DNA from: Paramarasmius palmivorus | Lineage: Eukaryota; Basidiomycota; Agaricomycetes; Agaricales; Marasmiaceae | Length of the DNA stretch: 64,000 nt | Direction of reading: 5' to 3' | Assembly: GCA_037176845.1 (NCBI GenBank) | Contig: JAYKXP010000034.1 | Location: 1-64,000, forward strand | Shown: positions 9,541 to 22,446 of the stretch, piece after piece | How the letters are laid out: every line of letters starts with the position of its first letter | Numbering within the stretch: position 1 is the first letter of the stretch | The notes under the pieces: generated by a model | The model's database searches: none | The model's input: only the letters and a program-made list of their open reading frames with translations | What the model was told of the DNA's origin: nothing | Made by a program: the position numbers and the translations under genes

Positions 9541-11430
9541 CGCGGGTATATATGTTCCTTTCTTCGTGTTCCTCAGCCGAACATGGGGATGTGTGTATGT
9601 GTTCCCTGGAGTTTCGGCATTCGACTAAACTTGGGAATGGGAATGGAGTCTTACCTTGCTGCCTGTCACGGTTATGTTTCAAACTTCATCTTTATCTCAG
9701 CGCGATGGTGTTGGAATTTGGAGTTGACATTGTTTCAAGTTGTGTTACTTGGCCGACTGATTGATACCTGTTTCCTGTTACCTCCGTTCGATACATAGGG
9801 AGAAGGAGATGCATGTATATATTCGACGTTCCTCCGAGTCTCCTTCGTTTTAAGGGTACTCGCCTAGATTATTTCAGGCCTGACTCTGAGTTTTGGGAGA
9901 CGGCTCAGCTTTCAACCTCTCAAGCTCGCTCTCCCCTCTCCCAGTGTAAAGCAGCTCTTCCGCCAAATCGAAATGCAAGTCTCTTGGTGTTGAAAAGACC
10001 GGTATTGAACGTTCGCTTTGAGTTATGTACCTTTTTCTTGTGTGTTCCTTCGAGCCGAATGTTACTTCTAAGCCGCCCTTTCACACTCGTGAGTTTGCGG
10101 GCTGCGAACCTAAGGCTGGGATGTGAAAGCTCGGAGATGTATGTATGTGTTCGACGTCCGTCTTGAGACTCACCCCCACTTTCGCGGGCCTCGCTTGAAG
10201 CTCAAGACTCAACCTTCTCCACGAAACACTTTCAGGTTCAATTTAACATACAGCTGCTGGATCGGAATGGGGTTTGCTCTTGCCCTCTCAGGCTTGCCTT
10301 GGAGAAAAGAGAATAGGTAATATATGGCGTTCTTTGGATCCGATATTGGTATGTTACTTGGCCGAATCGTTAATACCTAATTACCTCCAGTCGTGCTAGT
10401 GCAAATCCAGATATTCTTCTGCTCGGGCGGAGAAGGTAGGCTTGATTGAATTGCAGCTCCTTCGTTTCATCTAGACTATTTCAGGCCTGAGTTTTGGAGA
10501 CGGCTGCCAGTGGCTATCGAACGATGCAAATCGACGCCTTGGAATCTTAACCTTCTCCATGGAATACGCTCTGACTCACGTAAAGCAGCTCTCTTTCACC
10601 GAATTGCAATATAAATCTTGATGACCCCGGGTCTGGTGTTGAAGATACCGGAAATCGATGCAACGTTCGCTTCAAGATACGAGCTCTCAAATACGGCATG
10701 TATATCACTTCCCTTCGTGTTCCTCAGCCGAGTCATTGATTAGTACCTGTTACCTTCAGCTTTGGGCTCGACGCCTGGAGCTTCGTGACCTGCTCGTTCG
10801 ATCTCGGAGATGTGTGTGTGTGTGTGTGTGTGCTCGATGACCGGTTCCTTCGTTCTTCAAGGTACTCGACTTACTGGCAGTCGACTGAACCTCAGATTGG
10901 AGTCTGGCGCCTAAGCCTCCAAGCTGCTGGACCGAACTTTTGCCATTCTGTTCTTGCTTGTCGAACAAGATGTTCAGCACGGTGGCTGGGCCTGGGATTG
11001 ACGCAGGTTCTATCACCACCGCGGGTCTGGTGTCGGAAGGGGGGATTTGGACAGCCTTGTTCGATCTCATGGCCCTGGAACCTTAAGCTTAGGGCTAGGG
11101 AACCGCGGAGCTGGGAGAATCGGCGCATGCTAGATCAAAACGAGTATGTGTTCGACGTCCTGGACAATGTACTAGACGTATCAAGGGGATGTTTGACGCT
11201 CAAGTGTTCAATCTCGAGCTATATACTATGTTTATCAGCGTTGGTTCGGCGTTTGGTGGCGTTTCAAGTTGGGGTAATGGATTCGAAAACAACAGGCCAA
11301 TGGCACGGATTTTACGAGCGCTTGGTCCTTGGTTGTGGCGACTGGCACAAAGGACGAGTGAGCGCGATTGAATTCATCTCTTTCTGCTTTTGCCGACTTT
11401 AAACTTCTAGGAAAAGAAAAAAAATTGGTT
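9541..11430 (+). pseudogene. Array gene P, copy 0, 5'-truncated
   Basis: This is the first copy of the unknown plus-strand gene that faces each 7TM gene. The conserved 5' exon (MTTTP...) is missing. The body is a run of the P modules described under the 52036-53168 copy, for instance around 9800-10150, 10420-10480 and 10680-11070. The last exon at about 11170-11370 is well kept (FISVGSAFGGVSSWGNGFEN). The final splice acceptor is followed by AAAAATTGGTTCATTG where other copies have ...GGTTCATAA, so the normal stop is lost. It converges on 7TM copy 1. Confidence 0.45.
10811..10832. repeat. (TG)11 microsatellite
   Basis: Uninterrupted TG dinucleotide run inside an intron-like part of P copy 0. 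The corresponding place in other copies reads GTATGTGTTCG, so the run is a local expansion of the donor region. Confidence 0.95.
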
Positions 11431-11546
11431 CATTGTACAGACAATTCAAGAATAAATAGTAGAGCCTAATAAATACCAGCCATCTTTCGCCATTTCAATT
11501 CCCCGCGTCCGAAACCTTGAACAGGAATCTCTATGCTCTGGCGTAA

Positions 11547-13121
11547 TCACTCCTTGCTCGCGGTAGGTTCGGAGGCTTCGTGCCTCTGTGCCTCGATATC
11601 GCCGCTTTCATTTGTGGATCCTTGCTCGGGTTGAATGTCCACGGTATGCACTTCGGAGCGCTCGACGGTATCAGTGGCTGCTGCTGTTCGGGGTGGTTCT
11701 CTAAATCGTAGACTAGAGAGCGACAAGGAGTCGGGCACGGCACTACCGGATAAACCGAGACTGGTACACAGGACGATGAGTGTTGGTGCTATACCCTAAG
11801 GTAAAAGTAAGTGAGTGCCGTGCACTAAAATGGACCTATACGTACGACCATGAGTGATGCAAGTGGAAATAGATCTATGCCAAAACCAAAAGTGCTCGCA
11901 GACTGTTGTACTGACGCATGGATGATGAGGCTAGCGGAGTACATGAACCCAGACTCGACACTGGAGTTATATCAATAAGTAAATACTGAACAAAATCTCA
12001 AAACTCACACTATTGCTATGACCCTGTTATACTTCCGGTTAATCTCATGACCCAACAACTGGCGTGAATCACGACTCATCCACCATATTCGACCCGCTAT
12101 AGATGCATGAAACGCACAATGTGCATCTGGTTTCAAAACTGACTGGGCGTTGACTCGGAGCACTTACCAATAATTAGAGACAGAAGAAGGGTGTTGCCTG
12201 CACTAACAAAATAATATGCAGTGAAAAAATTGGTCCACGTCTGGGCTAGTTCTCCAAGATTGGGAGGCAAAAGAGTGACGGAGATGGTATACATCAGGAC
12301 ACCAGCTATACCAATGGCTGAAAGAATGTAAGCACTAAGCCAAACACTCAAGACGGGAAAAATACTGTTGGTGACAACTAGTGCTATTGTGGGAACAATG
12401 CAAGCGCGCCAACTTGAACCCCAAACCATAGAATACCGATAAAGCTGCAAAAAAAAAAATCGGACATGGTCGATGAAGGAGGAAAATAGCCCCTTACAAG
12501 GATAGCATCCGCAACACAGCTACCATATTTCAGATTTGCTAGATTTCTTTCATTGGAAGCTGCAACTCACTTTGCTAGTGTGTAGAGCAAATCCAACAAT
12601 GTCCTGGCATAGTACATCATTAGTATCTCAACTAAATGGGCATCAAATTATAGGACTTACTGCCAGACTAAGTAGCCAGTATTAGCATCAAACGAACTGA
12701 ACAGGATATCAAGATCTTGTGTCACTGCCACCTGAAAGCCCAAAACTGCCATTTTGATGGTATTTACCATCTTACAGACAGAAACTGCAGTAGAAAGTGC
12801 AAAAAGAACACTTATCCAGACCAAATGAAGCCTCCGGTTTACAACAGCTGGACGTGTGCACAAGAAGTAGACTGTCAACCCAAAGAGTAGAACGTAGAAT
12901 CCTGTCAAAATTAGCCACGTAATCCTGAGCAGAAATTCAAGACTGTATCTATGAACTCACCGAGAAGAAACAGCGTCAACTGGTCCCGTTTGAAAAGAGT
13001 ATCCCATGTTAATCTCATGGCTTACGATTAAAGTAGAGGACTTACACCGACAAGGCAAAAAGGTGCCAACAGAATGCCGTTGATTGAGTAGAGCGACTTG
13101 AACGGAACAAGATTTGACATG
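11547..13121 (-). pseudogene. 7TM membrane protein, copy 1, frameshift in exon 1
   Basis: It has the same ten-exon layout as copy 3 (see that entry). Exon 1 runs 13121-13046 but is 76 nt long, against 75 nt in all seven other complete copies. The extra base is a T in the run at 13080-13082. It turns the consensus YSI(K/N)G into a shifted frame, so exon 1 cannot be joined in frame to exon 2. Exons 2-10 remain open; exon 7, for example, encodes IGIAGVLMYTISVTLLPPN. The C-terminal exon ends at TGA 11547-11549. A sequencing error in a 3-base run is the main alternative to a true pseudogene. Confidence 0.75.
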
Positions 13122-13160
13122 GGCGTCCAAGGTGTAGGTTTAGGTCTTTGTTATAGGTGA

Positions 13161-13167
13161 ATTTATA
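13161..13167 (-). promoter_or_regulatory. TATA box of 7TM copy 1
   Basis: TATAAAT on the minus strand, 40-46 bp upstream of the ATG. The same box recurs at a similar distance before all eight complete copies. Confidence 0.6.
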
Positions 13168-15161
13168 CACACAGAGATGCCTGTTGATATTTCATCATCC
13201 TCTTTGGACATTCGAGCTATCGCTGAAAAAAGAAAAATTCAAGATCAAAATGGAAGCAACAGTGCGACACAAACATTACCAATCATATACTGATGCCATG
13301 CTCTGCGCACTGTGGGAGATTTCTACAATGCATCGGCTTCGACCAGCCAGGCGCCCACTTCGGGAACAGTGCGACGGGGAGATTGTCCAGCAGAAGTAGT
13401 CTGTTGAACGCGCACCCACTTGAACCGATTTTCATAGCGATAGAGGCTACTCATCAACCAATAACTTCCTGTGCTCCACGAGAGTCATCTTGGTGGAGAC
13501 CCAGTTTCAATGATGCGAGTAAGGCAAAATCGAAGCTGTTTAATCAAAGGAAAGCAATTTGATCTTGACGATACCGCGTCGACTTCTGTGGAGTTCGGAT
13601 ATAATCCCACGAAGCCCGCGACGTGCCCAACGGATGCGTCTTCCTTGGCACAATTCAACTGGAGAATATAGAGGTATCGCGGGATAATGGTGGAGGACAT
13701 TGAAGCCATTAACAAACGGTTCGAGGCTCTGTCCTTTTAGTACTAGCGACAGAATTGAGCCACCAATAGTCGTGAATGTAGAACACGGAACAGGATAATC
13801 AGAGCGAGGATAGAGTGATTGAAGACACGCGGGACAGGATTATTGGAGCGGGAAAGAGATGAAAACAGTTGATCGTTGCAGGTGCTGTGGCATCCATTCT
13901 GTCCATCGCGTCTTATCTCGGTATTATCGCACCACAGTTCGAAATGGTACATGTTCAGCTTAGTTTGTGTGATGTGTAATGGGTTCGGAAGGAATTGGGG
14001 ATAGATGGCCTTCATCTGGAACAACCCTTCGCCAAATAATGAGTTATTCAATCATATTGTACTATGTTGACAGTGACCTACATATTTAACGCCACAATGT
14101 CGGGTAAACCACACCATCCTTTGATCTTAGTCCAACCCTGTCCGGATAAACGTAACGTCGATGGTGTCGCGTCCGTCTTCAACTTGTTCGAGGCACGTAT
14201 AGATGGACTTGTTCCATCATTCAGTTTGCACAAGAACGATAGAACTATCTGAGTTCGCAGCTACACGTTCATTGAAGTGACGAAAACTGTCCGACGACTC
14301 CAGAATATATCAGCAACTGTACGATGGATAGCCCAGGAATATCACATACGTCGCCACCAACAGGGTTCCTTTTCCGCACTAACGGCGTCAAACTTTGAAA
14401 CAACTTCTTCCAGCCCAAAAATCCTGTTTCCAACAGATGAGCTTTCTTGTTCGGAACAGCAATGATACTTAGATCGATGACTTTCGTACCTAGGTGAGCT
14501 TCAAGTTGAGCGACAGAATGAAGAGATAAAGGTGTTGAGATGCGCACCAGAGTTCCGTTCTCTGTGAGGATCCTTCTATTCTAGTCTTATCCAAGATACG
14601 TCAAGGCCGTAGATAGGCGTTCCCTAGACTTCAAGTTTCATTGTTTCATTCCGGTGCATGACATAGCCCCCTTTCGCCAGTGAGCTAGAATAAAACAATG
14701 AAGTGGTATGATGGATGATGAATGAGCGACAATGGCGACAGTTTCTAGGACTCCGAACGACATACTTCGGCGGGTCGGGTTGATGGAAGTGTGAAGCCAA
14801 GTGTCACTCTGGGCGCTTGCAAGAGCGACGGCCCGGGAACGACTTGATCGTGTCCCTCGTTCCCAGTGCAGTCCCAGTGTCAGACCACATGCACTCAATC
14901 GTCTCCTCATTCAAGCCGTCAAGGTCGTGCGTCGTGATACCATGTTATGCGACTCAGACCACTTCTCGGCACTCTCGGATCCAATGTGGGTGCTCTGTAG
15001 CAAGTCGAAGGATTCTTCAGACTCGCGAAGTTCAATGATTGAGGACTCTGAATTTGGGTTGCTAGCCGCTGCGAAGGCCTCGCTGGAGTCGGTGTCAGGG
15101 ATAGAATGAGGTGAGGTGAGCTATTTGGAATTTTTCTCTCGTTTCTTTTGCTGACTTACAG
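13168..15161 (-). other. Array block X1 (conserved, frame-broken) plus leader of G1
   Basis: This block is shared by the units. Its minus-strand reading has recurring coding-like pieces, e.g. FRHFNEHVAAISDDSI-like and LQLxCxKEDASVGHVAGFVG-like phrases, but in no copy is the frame intact. Intron-like GT...AG pieces lie between. I cannot name a protein family. It may be a decayed minus-strand gene upstream of the 7TM gene. The last 500 bp (about 14640-15161) lead into the G fragment and end with a splice acceptor (CTTACAG). Confidence 0.4.
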
Positions 15162-15862
15162 TCGTCGCTTCTGCCCCATGTCCACCTCAACCCCTCAACA
15201 GCTCGCAGTACCACCACTCCAAGAACCTCAACAAGAACCCCAACAACGAGTAATCCCACAAGCCCCAAAACCAAACCTGGGTCAATCTACGCAACCGCAA
15301 ACTACAAAAAATGGGGTTCACCCGTCGCCTCTGAATCTCATGGGACTTCTCGAAGTGTCAGTGTCGTTCCTGAGACGCCCCTTGCGCGTGGGGTGGGCAA
15401 TGGGCAGGCATTTATAAAGGTGCTCCTTCCTTTTCCTCTGTTTTTTGTTTGCGTGTGTGCTGACGAGAGGATGGATAGAATATCCCATAACCACTCCTAA
15501 GGCCTAACCCCGACAACCTTAGCCCACCCCCTGAGCCTTGCTTTAGCGAAATTCAGCTCCCTCAAGTCTTTGGAAACCGTTGAACACAGAACGTGTGCTT
15601 TCGTTGAATTCGCTTCGGCTGATGTCGCTAGGCGTGCGATTACCCAGAACGAAGTTGTAGTGGAATTGCCTGGGGTGAGATCGTCAAAGTGAACGTGGAG
15701 AACAAGAAGGAACGTGGTGATCGAGAACGCGCGAGCAGCAACGCCGGAAGGGGTAGAAGCTTTGGCGGCCACGGCGGCAGGGAAGGTAGAGATGGGGGTG
15801 CAGACGGAGGAAGTGGGTTTAGAGGAAGATGTGGGCCTAGAGGAGGTAGAGGTGTGCCGTAG
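15162..15862 (+). pseudogene. Array fragment G1: 3' part of a G3BP-like NTF2/RRM/RGG RNA-binding gene
   Basis: Exon A (15162-15419) starts after a TTACAG acceptor. It encodes a Pro/Gln-rich linker and then KKWGSPVASESHGTS and ETPLARGVGNGQAFIK, typical of the region before the RRM in G3BP-like proteins. Exon B (about 15540-15862) encodes LETVEHRTCAFVEFASADVA followed by RRAITQNEVVVELPG. The RNP1 box of the RRM is RTCAFVEF. A KKERGDRE...GRGRSFGG RGG-rich tail follows. The frame breaks near 15670 in VELPG(G)E. There is no NTF2 domain or RNP2 half upstream, so this is a truncated passenger copy. In intact proteins this architecture binds mRNA and stress granules. Confidence 0.6.
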
Positions 15863-17661
15863 AAGTAAAAGTGGAAAGGTGGTCATGCTCAGCTCACGCT
15901 TGTTGTTTCTTGTCCGGTCGTGCAATGCTCTCTACGCTACTTCATACTTTATGCCGTACATGCATAGACACTCCTCCTGCCAATGCAATCAAAAGTATGC
16001 TGCTAATGTTCTTGTTTAACGTGTGTATTTTTTTGGTCAGTGTGGTGGGCGCTTAACTCGAATCTATGTTGCGCACAACCACGACGCTGTAACGTTCAAC
16101 GCAAACGCAGGCAACGGATCCTGGTATGTATGTTTGCCTTTTCAGTTATCCTTTTCTTCCTGAGGCTTTTATTCTTAGTTGTTAGGCCTTTACAGTCTTA
16201 GTGTTTTTCGTGGTGACATCGCACTCGAAACAGTTACACACTGTCGCTTGGAATCGAGACAACCGAGCAACGTGAAGCCTCTGGGTGGAATTTAGACTGT
16301 CTCTATAGCTGAACAGTGCGGTGGGATAGGCCCAAGTTAACGAGTACCAGTTCCGGTGTTGAAAAGACTAGCGTTTTTTGGATCCGGTATGTTCACCTGA
16401 GGCTTCTTTCGTGTTCAGCCGACCCATTGCCTCTAGCTTTTTCTACTTGATTTATGCATGGAGCTGCACATTCGATACCCAGGGGGAAGGAGATGCAAAT
16501 ATTTGTTCAGCATCCGTCTTCGTTCTTCGACTCACCTGGACCATTTCAGCCATTTTCGCAGTCGACTGAACCTCCTGGCGTCTTAACCTTTTTGGAAAGC
16601 TCAAAGATCTCAGTGAGAAGCTGCTGGATCGAGCTTCTACAGCCTGTTTTTGTTCATTTCGATGGCTGGCATGGCAATCTGGTGCCTAGTATTAAAAAGA
16701 AAAAGAGGCTCGACACGACGTTCGCTTTGGTATGTTCCTTATCTTCGTGTTCCTTCGAGCCGAGTCATTCATACCTGCTATGTACCTCCAGCTTTCGGCT
16801 CGAAGCTAGAAGGTTCGCGGGCTGTGCCTTCTCGTTTCGGATTTCAGACGTCAAGTTCCCGAACCGAACTTCTGCAGCTTGTTCTGCTCGAACTTCATCC
16901 TTATTCGCTCAGCGCAAGCCTTGACGAAACAGGTCTGACGTCGGAAGGAGGATCAATGCAACGCTTTCGGATCCGATATTGGTATGGTGGCAGCTTCCTT
17001 CGTGGTACTTGGCTGAATCATTGGTAATATCACCTCCAGCTTTACTACCTGATCCGGACACAGTTCGCGAGCTGCGAACCTTGGGAGAAGGCGCGTATAT
17101 GTTTGACGTAGACCGTCGAGTCATTCGTTCTCGATGTACTTTTTCAGGTCAGTAAGTTCGACAGTCCGAGTCGACTGAATTCTGACGTCTTAGTCTCCTT
17201 TGGAACACCGTTCTTGGTTGTTGACGAACATAAAGACTGGCGCGGTGGCTGGACCTGGTATTAACGCAGGTTTCGTCATGGCCACGGGCGTCGGAAGGAG
17301 AATTGATGCAATGGTCTTTGGATGCGATATCGGTATGTTCTCCTTCTTTCGTGTCTCTCAGCGGAGTCATTGATAGTATTGCCTCCAGCTTTGCTAATGC
17401 GAATCCAGATACTCTTCGTCTCGAAGCTTGAAGGTTTGCAGGCTGCGTCCTAGCGAGAAGGCTTGGAGATGAATGAATGTGTTTGACATCTGTCTCTTTC
17501 ATTCTTGGTACTCACCGGGACTGTTCCAGCCAGTTTTATCGACGAACTAACGCCTTCATCGGAACACCTACGAAGGACCCAGAGGATAATGAGCACGATT
17601 TGATTCCTCTCTTTTTGTTATTACTGACTTCGAGCTTTCAGGTAACGAAATCGGTTCATAA
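15863..17661 (+). pseudogene. Array gene P, copy 1
   Basis: The promoter-like lead (to about 16060) has the shared GGTGGGCGC box. The usual ATG of MTTTP is replaced by ACAACC at about 16077-16082 (reading ...GCGCACAACCACGACG), so the start codon is lost. Modules follow with donors GTATGTTC and acceptors CCTCCAG, ending with the last-exon motif NEIGS and TAA at 17659-17661. That stop lies 128 bp from the stop of 7TM copy 2. I could not build one open frame through it. Confidence 0.4.
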
Positions 17662-17788
17662 ATTAGGCCTCTCAAAGGCATTGTACAGACGATTCACGAA
17701 GGAAAAGTACAGCTCAATAAATACCAGTCATCTTTCATCATTTCGACTCCCCGTGTCCGAAACCTTGAAGTTCTATACTCCGGCGTAA

Positions 17789-19333
17789 TCACGCCCTGTT
17801 CGCGGTAGTTTCGGGCGAGGCTTCGTGCCTCTGTGCCTCGATATCGCCGCTTTCATTTGTGGATCCTTGCTGAGGTTGAGGATCCACGGTCTGTACTTCG
17901 GCACGTTCAACAGTATCAGCAGCTGCTCCTGCTTGGGGTGACTCTCTAAATCGTAGACTAGAGATGACCAAGGAGTCTGGTACTGCGCTGTGGGATAATC
18001 CAAGGCTGGTTCGTAGGATAATGAGCGTTGGAGCAATGCCCTGAGAATAAAGTAAGCGAGTGCCGTGCATGAAAATGATCCACACGTACGACCATGAGCG
18101 ATACAAGTGGAAATAGATCTATGCCAAAACCAAAAGTGCTCACAGACTGTCGAATTGATGCATGGACGATAAGACTGGCGGAGTACATGGCCCCAGACTC
18201 GATGCTGGGATCATGTTAATAAGTAAATACTGAACAAATCTCAAAACTTACACCGTTGCAATGACCCTGTTGTACTTGCGGTTAACCTCACGACCCAACA
18301 ATTCGCGTGAATCACGTCTTATCCACCATATCCGTCCCGCTATAGATAAACGCAATACATGATGTGCATCTGATCTTAGGATCGCCGAGCATTGAGCACT
18401 TACAAATGATTAGTGACAGAAGAAGAGTGTTGCCCGCATTCACAAAATGATATGCGGTGAGAAAATTACTCCCCAACGGCACTGAATCCATGATATTTGG
18501 AGGCCTCAGAATGAGGAAGATTGTATACGCCATAATGCCAACTGTACCAATGGCTAAAAGAGTGCGTACATTACGGCCAAACATTTAATACCATTGGTGA
18601 CAGCCAGTGCTATTGCAGGCACAATGGAAGCGCGCCAACTTGAACCCCAAAGCGTAAAATACCGATACAGCTGCGAAATAATCAGACATAGTCGACGAGG
18701 AAGGAAAATGGACCATTACAAGGATAGCATCCGCAACACAGCTACCATATTTCAGACGTTTCTTTCGTGATTCATTGCAAGCTGAAGCTCACTTTGCTAG
18801 TATGTGGAGTAAACTGGTCGAACTTCTGGTGTGGTACACTATTAGTATCTCAACTGGATAATGCACACCATATCATACGACTTACTCAAGGATTGTATGG
18901 GGTATACTATTCGTCATCCAATCTCGAAGTGGACCAGTATCTTGCGTTGTGGCCGCTCGAAAGCCCAAAATTGCCTCTTTGATGACTTCTGCTACTTCAC
19001 AAAGAGAAGCTGAAACAGAAAGCACGAAAAGTACAGTGGTCCAAGCGAGATGAAGCCTCCGATTGACAACGGCTGGACGTGCGCATAGGAAGTAGACTGT
19101 CAACCCAAAGAGTAGAACATAGAACCCTGCAAAATCAGCCACTTAATGCTAAGCAGATATTCAACATTGCGTCTATGAACTCACCTAGGAGAAAGAGCGT
19201 CAACTGGTCCCATTCAAAATGAGTATCCCATGAAACATAATTAACGCCGAGCACTTACACCGATGAGGAAAAAAGGTGCCAACAGAACTCCGTTGATCGA
19301 GTAGATCGACGAGAACGGAATGTGATTTGACAT
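17789..19333 (-). CDS. 7TM membrane protein, copy 2
   Basis: Ten exons as in copy 3, all open and in phase. Exon 1 is 19259-19333 (MSNHIPFSSIYSINGVLLAP). Exon 3 encodes FYVLLFGLTVYFLCARPAVV and ends in the variable loop TGPLRDWMTNSIPHTIL. Exon 7 has the variable loop RPPNIMDSVPLGS, and exon 8 starts SGRIWWIRRDSRELLG. The codon at the exon 7/8 junction is TCG (Ser) where other copies have Gly or Ala. The C-terminal tail ends SPETTANRA. A TATA box lies at 19374-19380. It converges with P copy 1. Confidence 0.85.
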
Positions 19334-19373
19334 GGGCATCCAAGTTGTAGATTTAGGTCTTTGTTATAGGTGA

Positions 19374-19380
19374 ATTTATA
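19374..19380 (-). promoter_or_regulatory. TATA box of 7TM copy 2
   Basis: TATAAAT on the minus strand about 41 bp upstream of the ATG at 19333. Confidence 0.6.
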
Positions 19381-21730
19381 CACACAGAGAGATGCCTGCT
19401 GATCTTGCATCATCCCCCTTGGACATTCGAGCTATCACTGGCAAAAAGAACTAAGATCAAAATGGAGGCATCAATGCGACACAAACGGCACCGATCATAC
19501 TAACAACCTACCACTCTGCTCATGGGAAATTTCTACAATGCAGAGGCTTCGACCAGCCAGGCGCCTACTTTGGGAACAGTGCGACGGGGAGATTGTCCAG
19601 CAGAAGTACTCTGCTGAACACGCACCGAACCGATTTTCATAGCGACAGAGGCCACTCGTCAACCAATAACATCCTGTGCTCCACAAGAGTCATCTTGATC
19701 TTGACGATAACTTGAATGACCGCGTCGACCTCCGTGGAGTTCGGATATGATCCCACGAAGCCCGCGACGTGCCCAACAGATGCGTCGTCCTTGGCACACT
19801 TCAACCGAAGAATATCGAGGCATCCTGGGATAATGGTGGAGGATCAAGCCATTAACAAACTGTGAGGCTCGGTCGTTTTACTGGCGACAGAATTGAGCTA
19901 CTAGAGCAGGATAATCAGAGCGAGGATAGAGTGATTAAAGACACGCTAAACAGGACTATTGAAGCGGGAAAGAGATGAAAACAGTTGATCGTTGCAGGTG
20001 CTGTGGCATCCATTCCGTGCATCGCGTCTTATCTTGGTCTTATCGCGCCGAACTAGTACATGTTCGGCTCCAACGAGATACTTGGTTTGTGTGATGTGTA
20101 ATGGAGCTCGGAAGGAATAGGCTACAGATAGCCTTCATGCGATTTGAAAGGAATGACAAGGGCCCTAGAACAACTCTTCGCCAAATAATGAGTTATTCAA
20201 TTATTGTATGTACTATGTTGGCGGTGACATACATATTTGCCGCCACAACGTCAGGAAAACCACATCGTCCTTTGATCTTAGTCCAACACTGTCCAGTGTG
20301 TTCTTCTCCGGGTGAACGTAACGTCGATGGTGTCGATCGAGTCCGTCTTGAACTTGTTCGAGGCATGTATAGATGGACTTGTTCCATCATTCAGTTTGCA
20401 CAAGAACGATCTGCTTCTGTCGCAGGTCGCTGTCAGAACAATCGGGATGCGGCAAGAAATGGCCACTGACATCCTAGCCCGACGAGGGACTCCGAAGTTC
20501 GTGTTGGGAAGGGTATTGCATGCAGCATGAAACTTGTGTACGGATGAGCTTGGTCAGATTGCACGAGAATAGCAATCCGATGGAATCATCTGAGATCGCA
20601 GCTACACGTTCATTGAAGTGACGAAAAACTGTCCGATGACTCCAGAGTATATCAGTAATTGTATGATGGATAGCCCAGGAACATCACATACAACGCCACC
20701 AACAGGGCTCCGTTTCCGCACTACCGGCCCGTCAAGCTTTTAAACAACTTCCTCCAGCCCAGAAGTCCTGTTTCCAACAGATGAAGCTTGAATAGTATAG
20801 ATAAGTCTGTTGGTGCCAGTACCCGTACTAGACATGCAGTGTCTAAGGCAAAGACCTAGAGAAACCGATGAGAATTGAGGAGAAGCAAGGCTATTGAACA
20901 TACAAGGAAACAGAAGTACTCATCGCGCTATCATCGGCCAGACAAAGGGGCCTTCTTGTTCGGAACAACAATGATAGATCAATGACTTTCGTACCTGGAT
21001 GAGCTTCGAGTTGAGTGACAGAACGAAGAGATAAAGGTGTTAAGATAGCGCACCCGAGTTCCGGTCTCTGATATCTCAAGGGGCCATAGATAGGCGTTCC
21101 ACTACTGTGCATGAGGATCCCTGACACGAAAATAATGCATCGGTCGCTGCTAGGATACGTATATACCATTAGGTACGCACCTGTTAACCACTCAATTTCG
21201 ACATCCGCCTACATGTTATCTCCAAAACACCAAGGTGTGAGCGTATGTGAGCGATGATAGTCGGAGCTCTGAGCTCAAAGCGCCGTTTTGCATAAACGAG
21301 GTTACTTGCATGGATCCTTGAATGGAGACGACTCCGTGTTTTGTTGATGGGGTTGTAGTACTAGCAACAAGACAGAACGATTGATAGCTTTGTCATCGTG
21401 TTCCCTGTTCCCGGTATGTAAGTTCCCAGGATGCACTGTCCTGAACGTTGAACTGCGACTACATTCAGGCTCAATCGTCTCCTTCTTCACCAATAATTTC
21501 GGCTCTTCCGTCAAGGTTCTGCGTCGTGATGTCGCGTTGTGCGACTTAGACCACTTCTCGGCACTCGTATCTAATGCGAGTAAGGGGTCGCGATATTCAA
21601 CGGTTGAGGATTTTGGATTTAGGTTAACAGCCACCACGACGGTCTCGTTGGAGTCGGTGTCAGAGATAGAATGAGGCGAGGTGAGCTATTTAGAATTTTT
21701 CTGTCGTTTCTTTTGCTGACTTACATATAG
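19381..21730 (-). other. Array block X2
   Basis: Homologous to X1 and the longest version of the block. It keeps a minus-strand phrase near 20472-20278 (LNDGTSPSIHASNKFKTDSI) that recurs in X1, X6 and X8, but no continuous gene. An extra segment around 20400-20590 repeats the same neighbourhood. It ends with acceptor ATATAG before G2. Confidence 0.4.
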
Positions 21731-22446
21731 TCGTCGCTCCTGCCCCATGACCACCTCAACCCCGCAGTACCACCACTCCAAGTACCTCAACAAGAATCCC
21801 AACAACGATATCAACAACGAATAATCCCACAAGTCCCAAAACCAAAAACCTGGGCCAACCTCACAGCCGCAAGCTGCAAAAAAATAGGGTTCAGCAGTCG
21901 CCTCTGCACTCGTAGGACTTCTCAGACCGTTGTTCCTACGCCGCCGCGTACCGAGACGCCCCTTTCCCGGGTGCAGCCTGAAAGTGGGAATGGGCAGGCG
22001 TTTGTTAAGGTGCTTCCTCCTCCTTCTCGTTTTTAATTGCATGCTGACAAGGAATATGGATGAATAGAACATCCCTTCCTCACCCAGCCCATCCTTGCGT
22101 CTAGCCCTATCCAAATTCGGATCCATCAAGTCTCGAAATAGTAAAACACAAAGCATACGTCTTGTGGAACTCGTTGACGCTGCTATGTAGGCGTGCGATT
22201 ACCCAGAACGAGGTGTCTGTGGAGTTGCCTGGTGGTGAGGTGGTTAAGGTGAATGTGGAGAATGTGGGGACTAAAAAGGAACGTGGTGATAGGAAACGCG
22301 TTAGCAGTGATACTGGACGCGGTAAGGGGTTCGGCGGCCGCGGTGGAGGAGGAGATGAGGGCAGAGGAGGTGCAGAAGGAGAATGAAGTGGGTTTCGAGG
22401 TCGGTGTGGAACTGGAGGTGGAAGGGGAGGTGTGCCGCAGAAGTAG
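21731..22446 (+). pseudogene. Array fragment G2 (G3BP-like 3' part)
   Basis: Exon A (21731-22009) carries the Pro/Gln linker, a degraded KKxGSAVASxxRTSQT region and ESGNGQAFVK. Exon B (about 22095-22446) has RRAITQNEVSVELPGGEVV then NVENVGTKKERGDRKR and a Gly/Arg-rich tail ending VPQK at TAG 22444-22446. The RNP1 part (VKHKAYVLWNSL) and the tail are in shifted frames, so it is not translatable as one protein. Confidence 0.55.

Noticed and set aside
13168..15161. X block as the missing NTF2 half of the G3BP-like gene
   Set aside because: The coding-like phrases in X are on the minus strand, opposite to G, and show no NTF2 motif.
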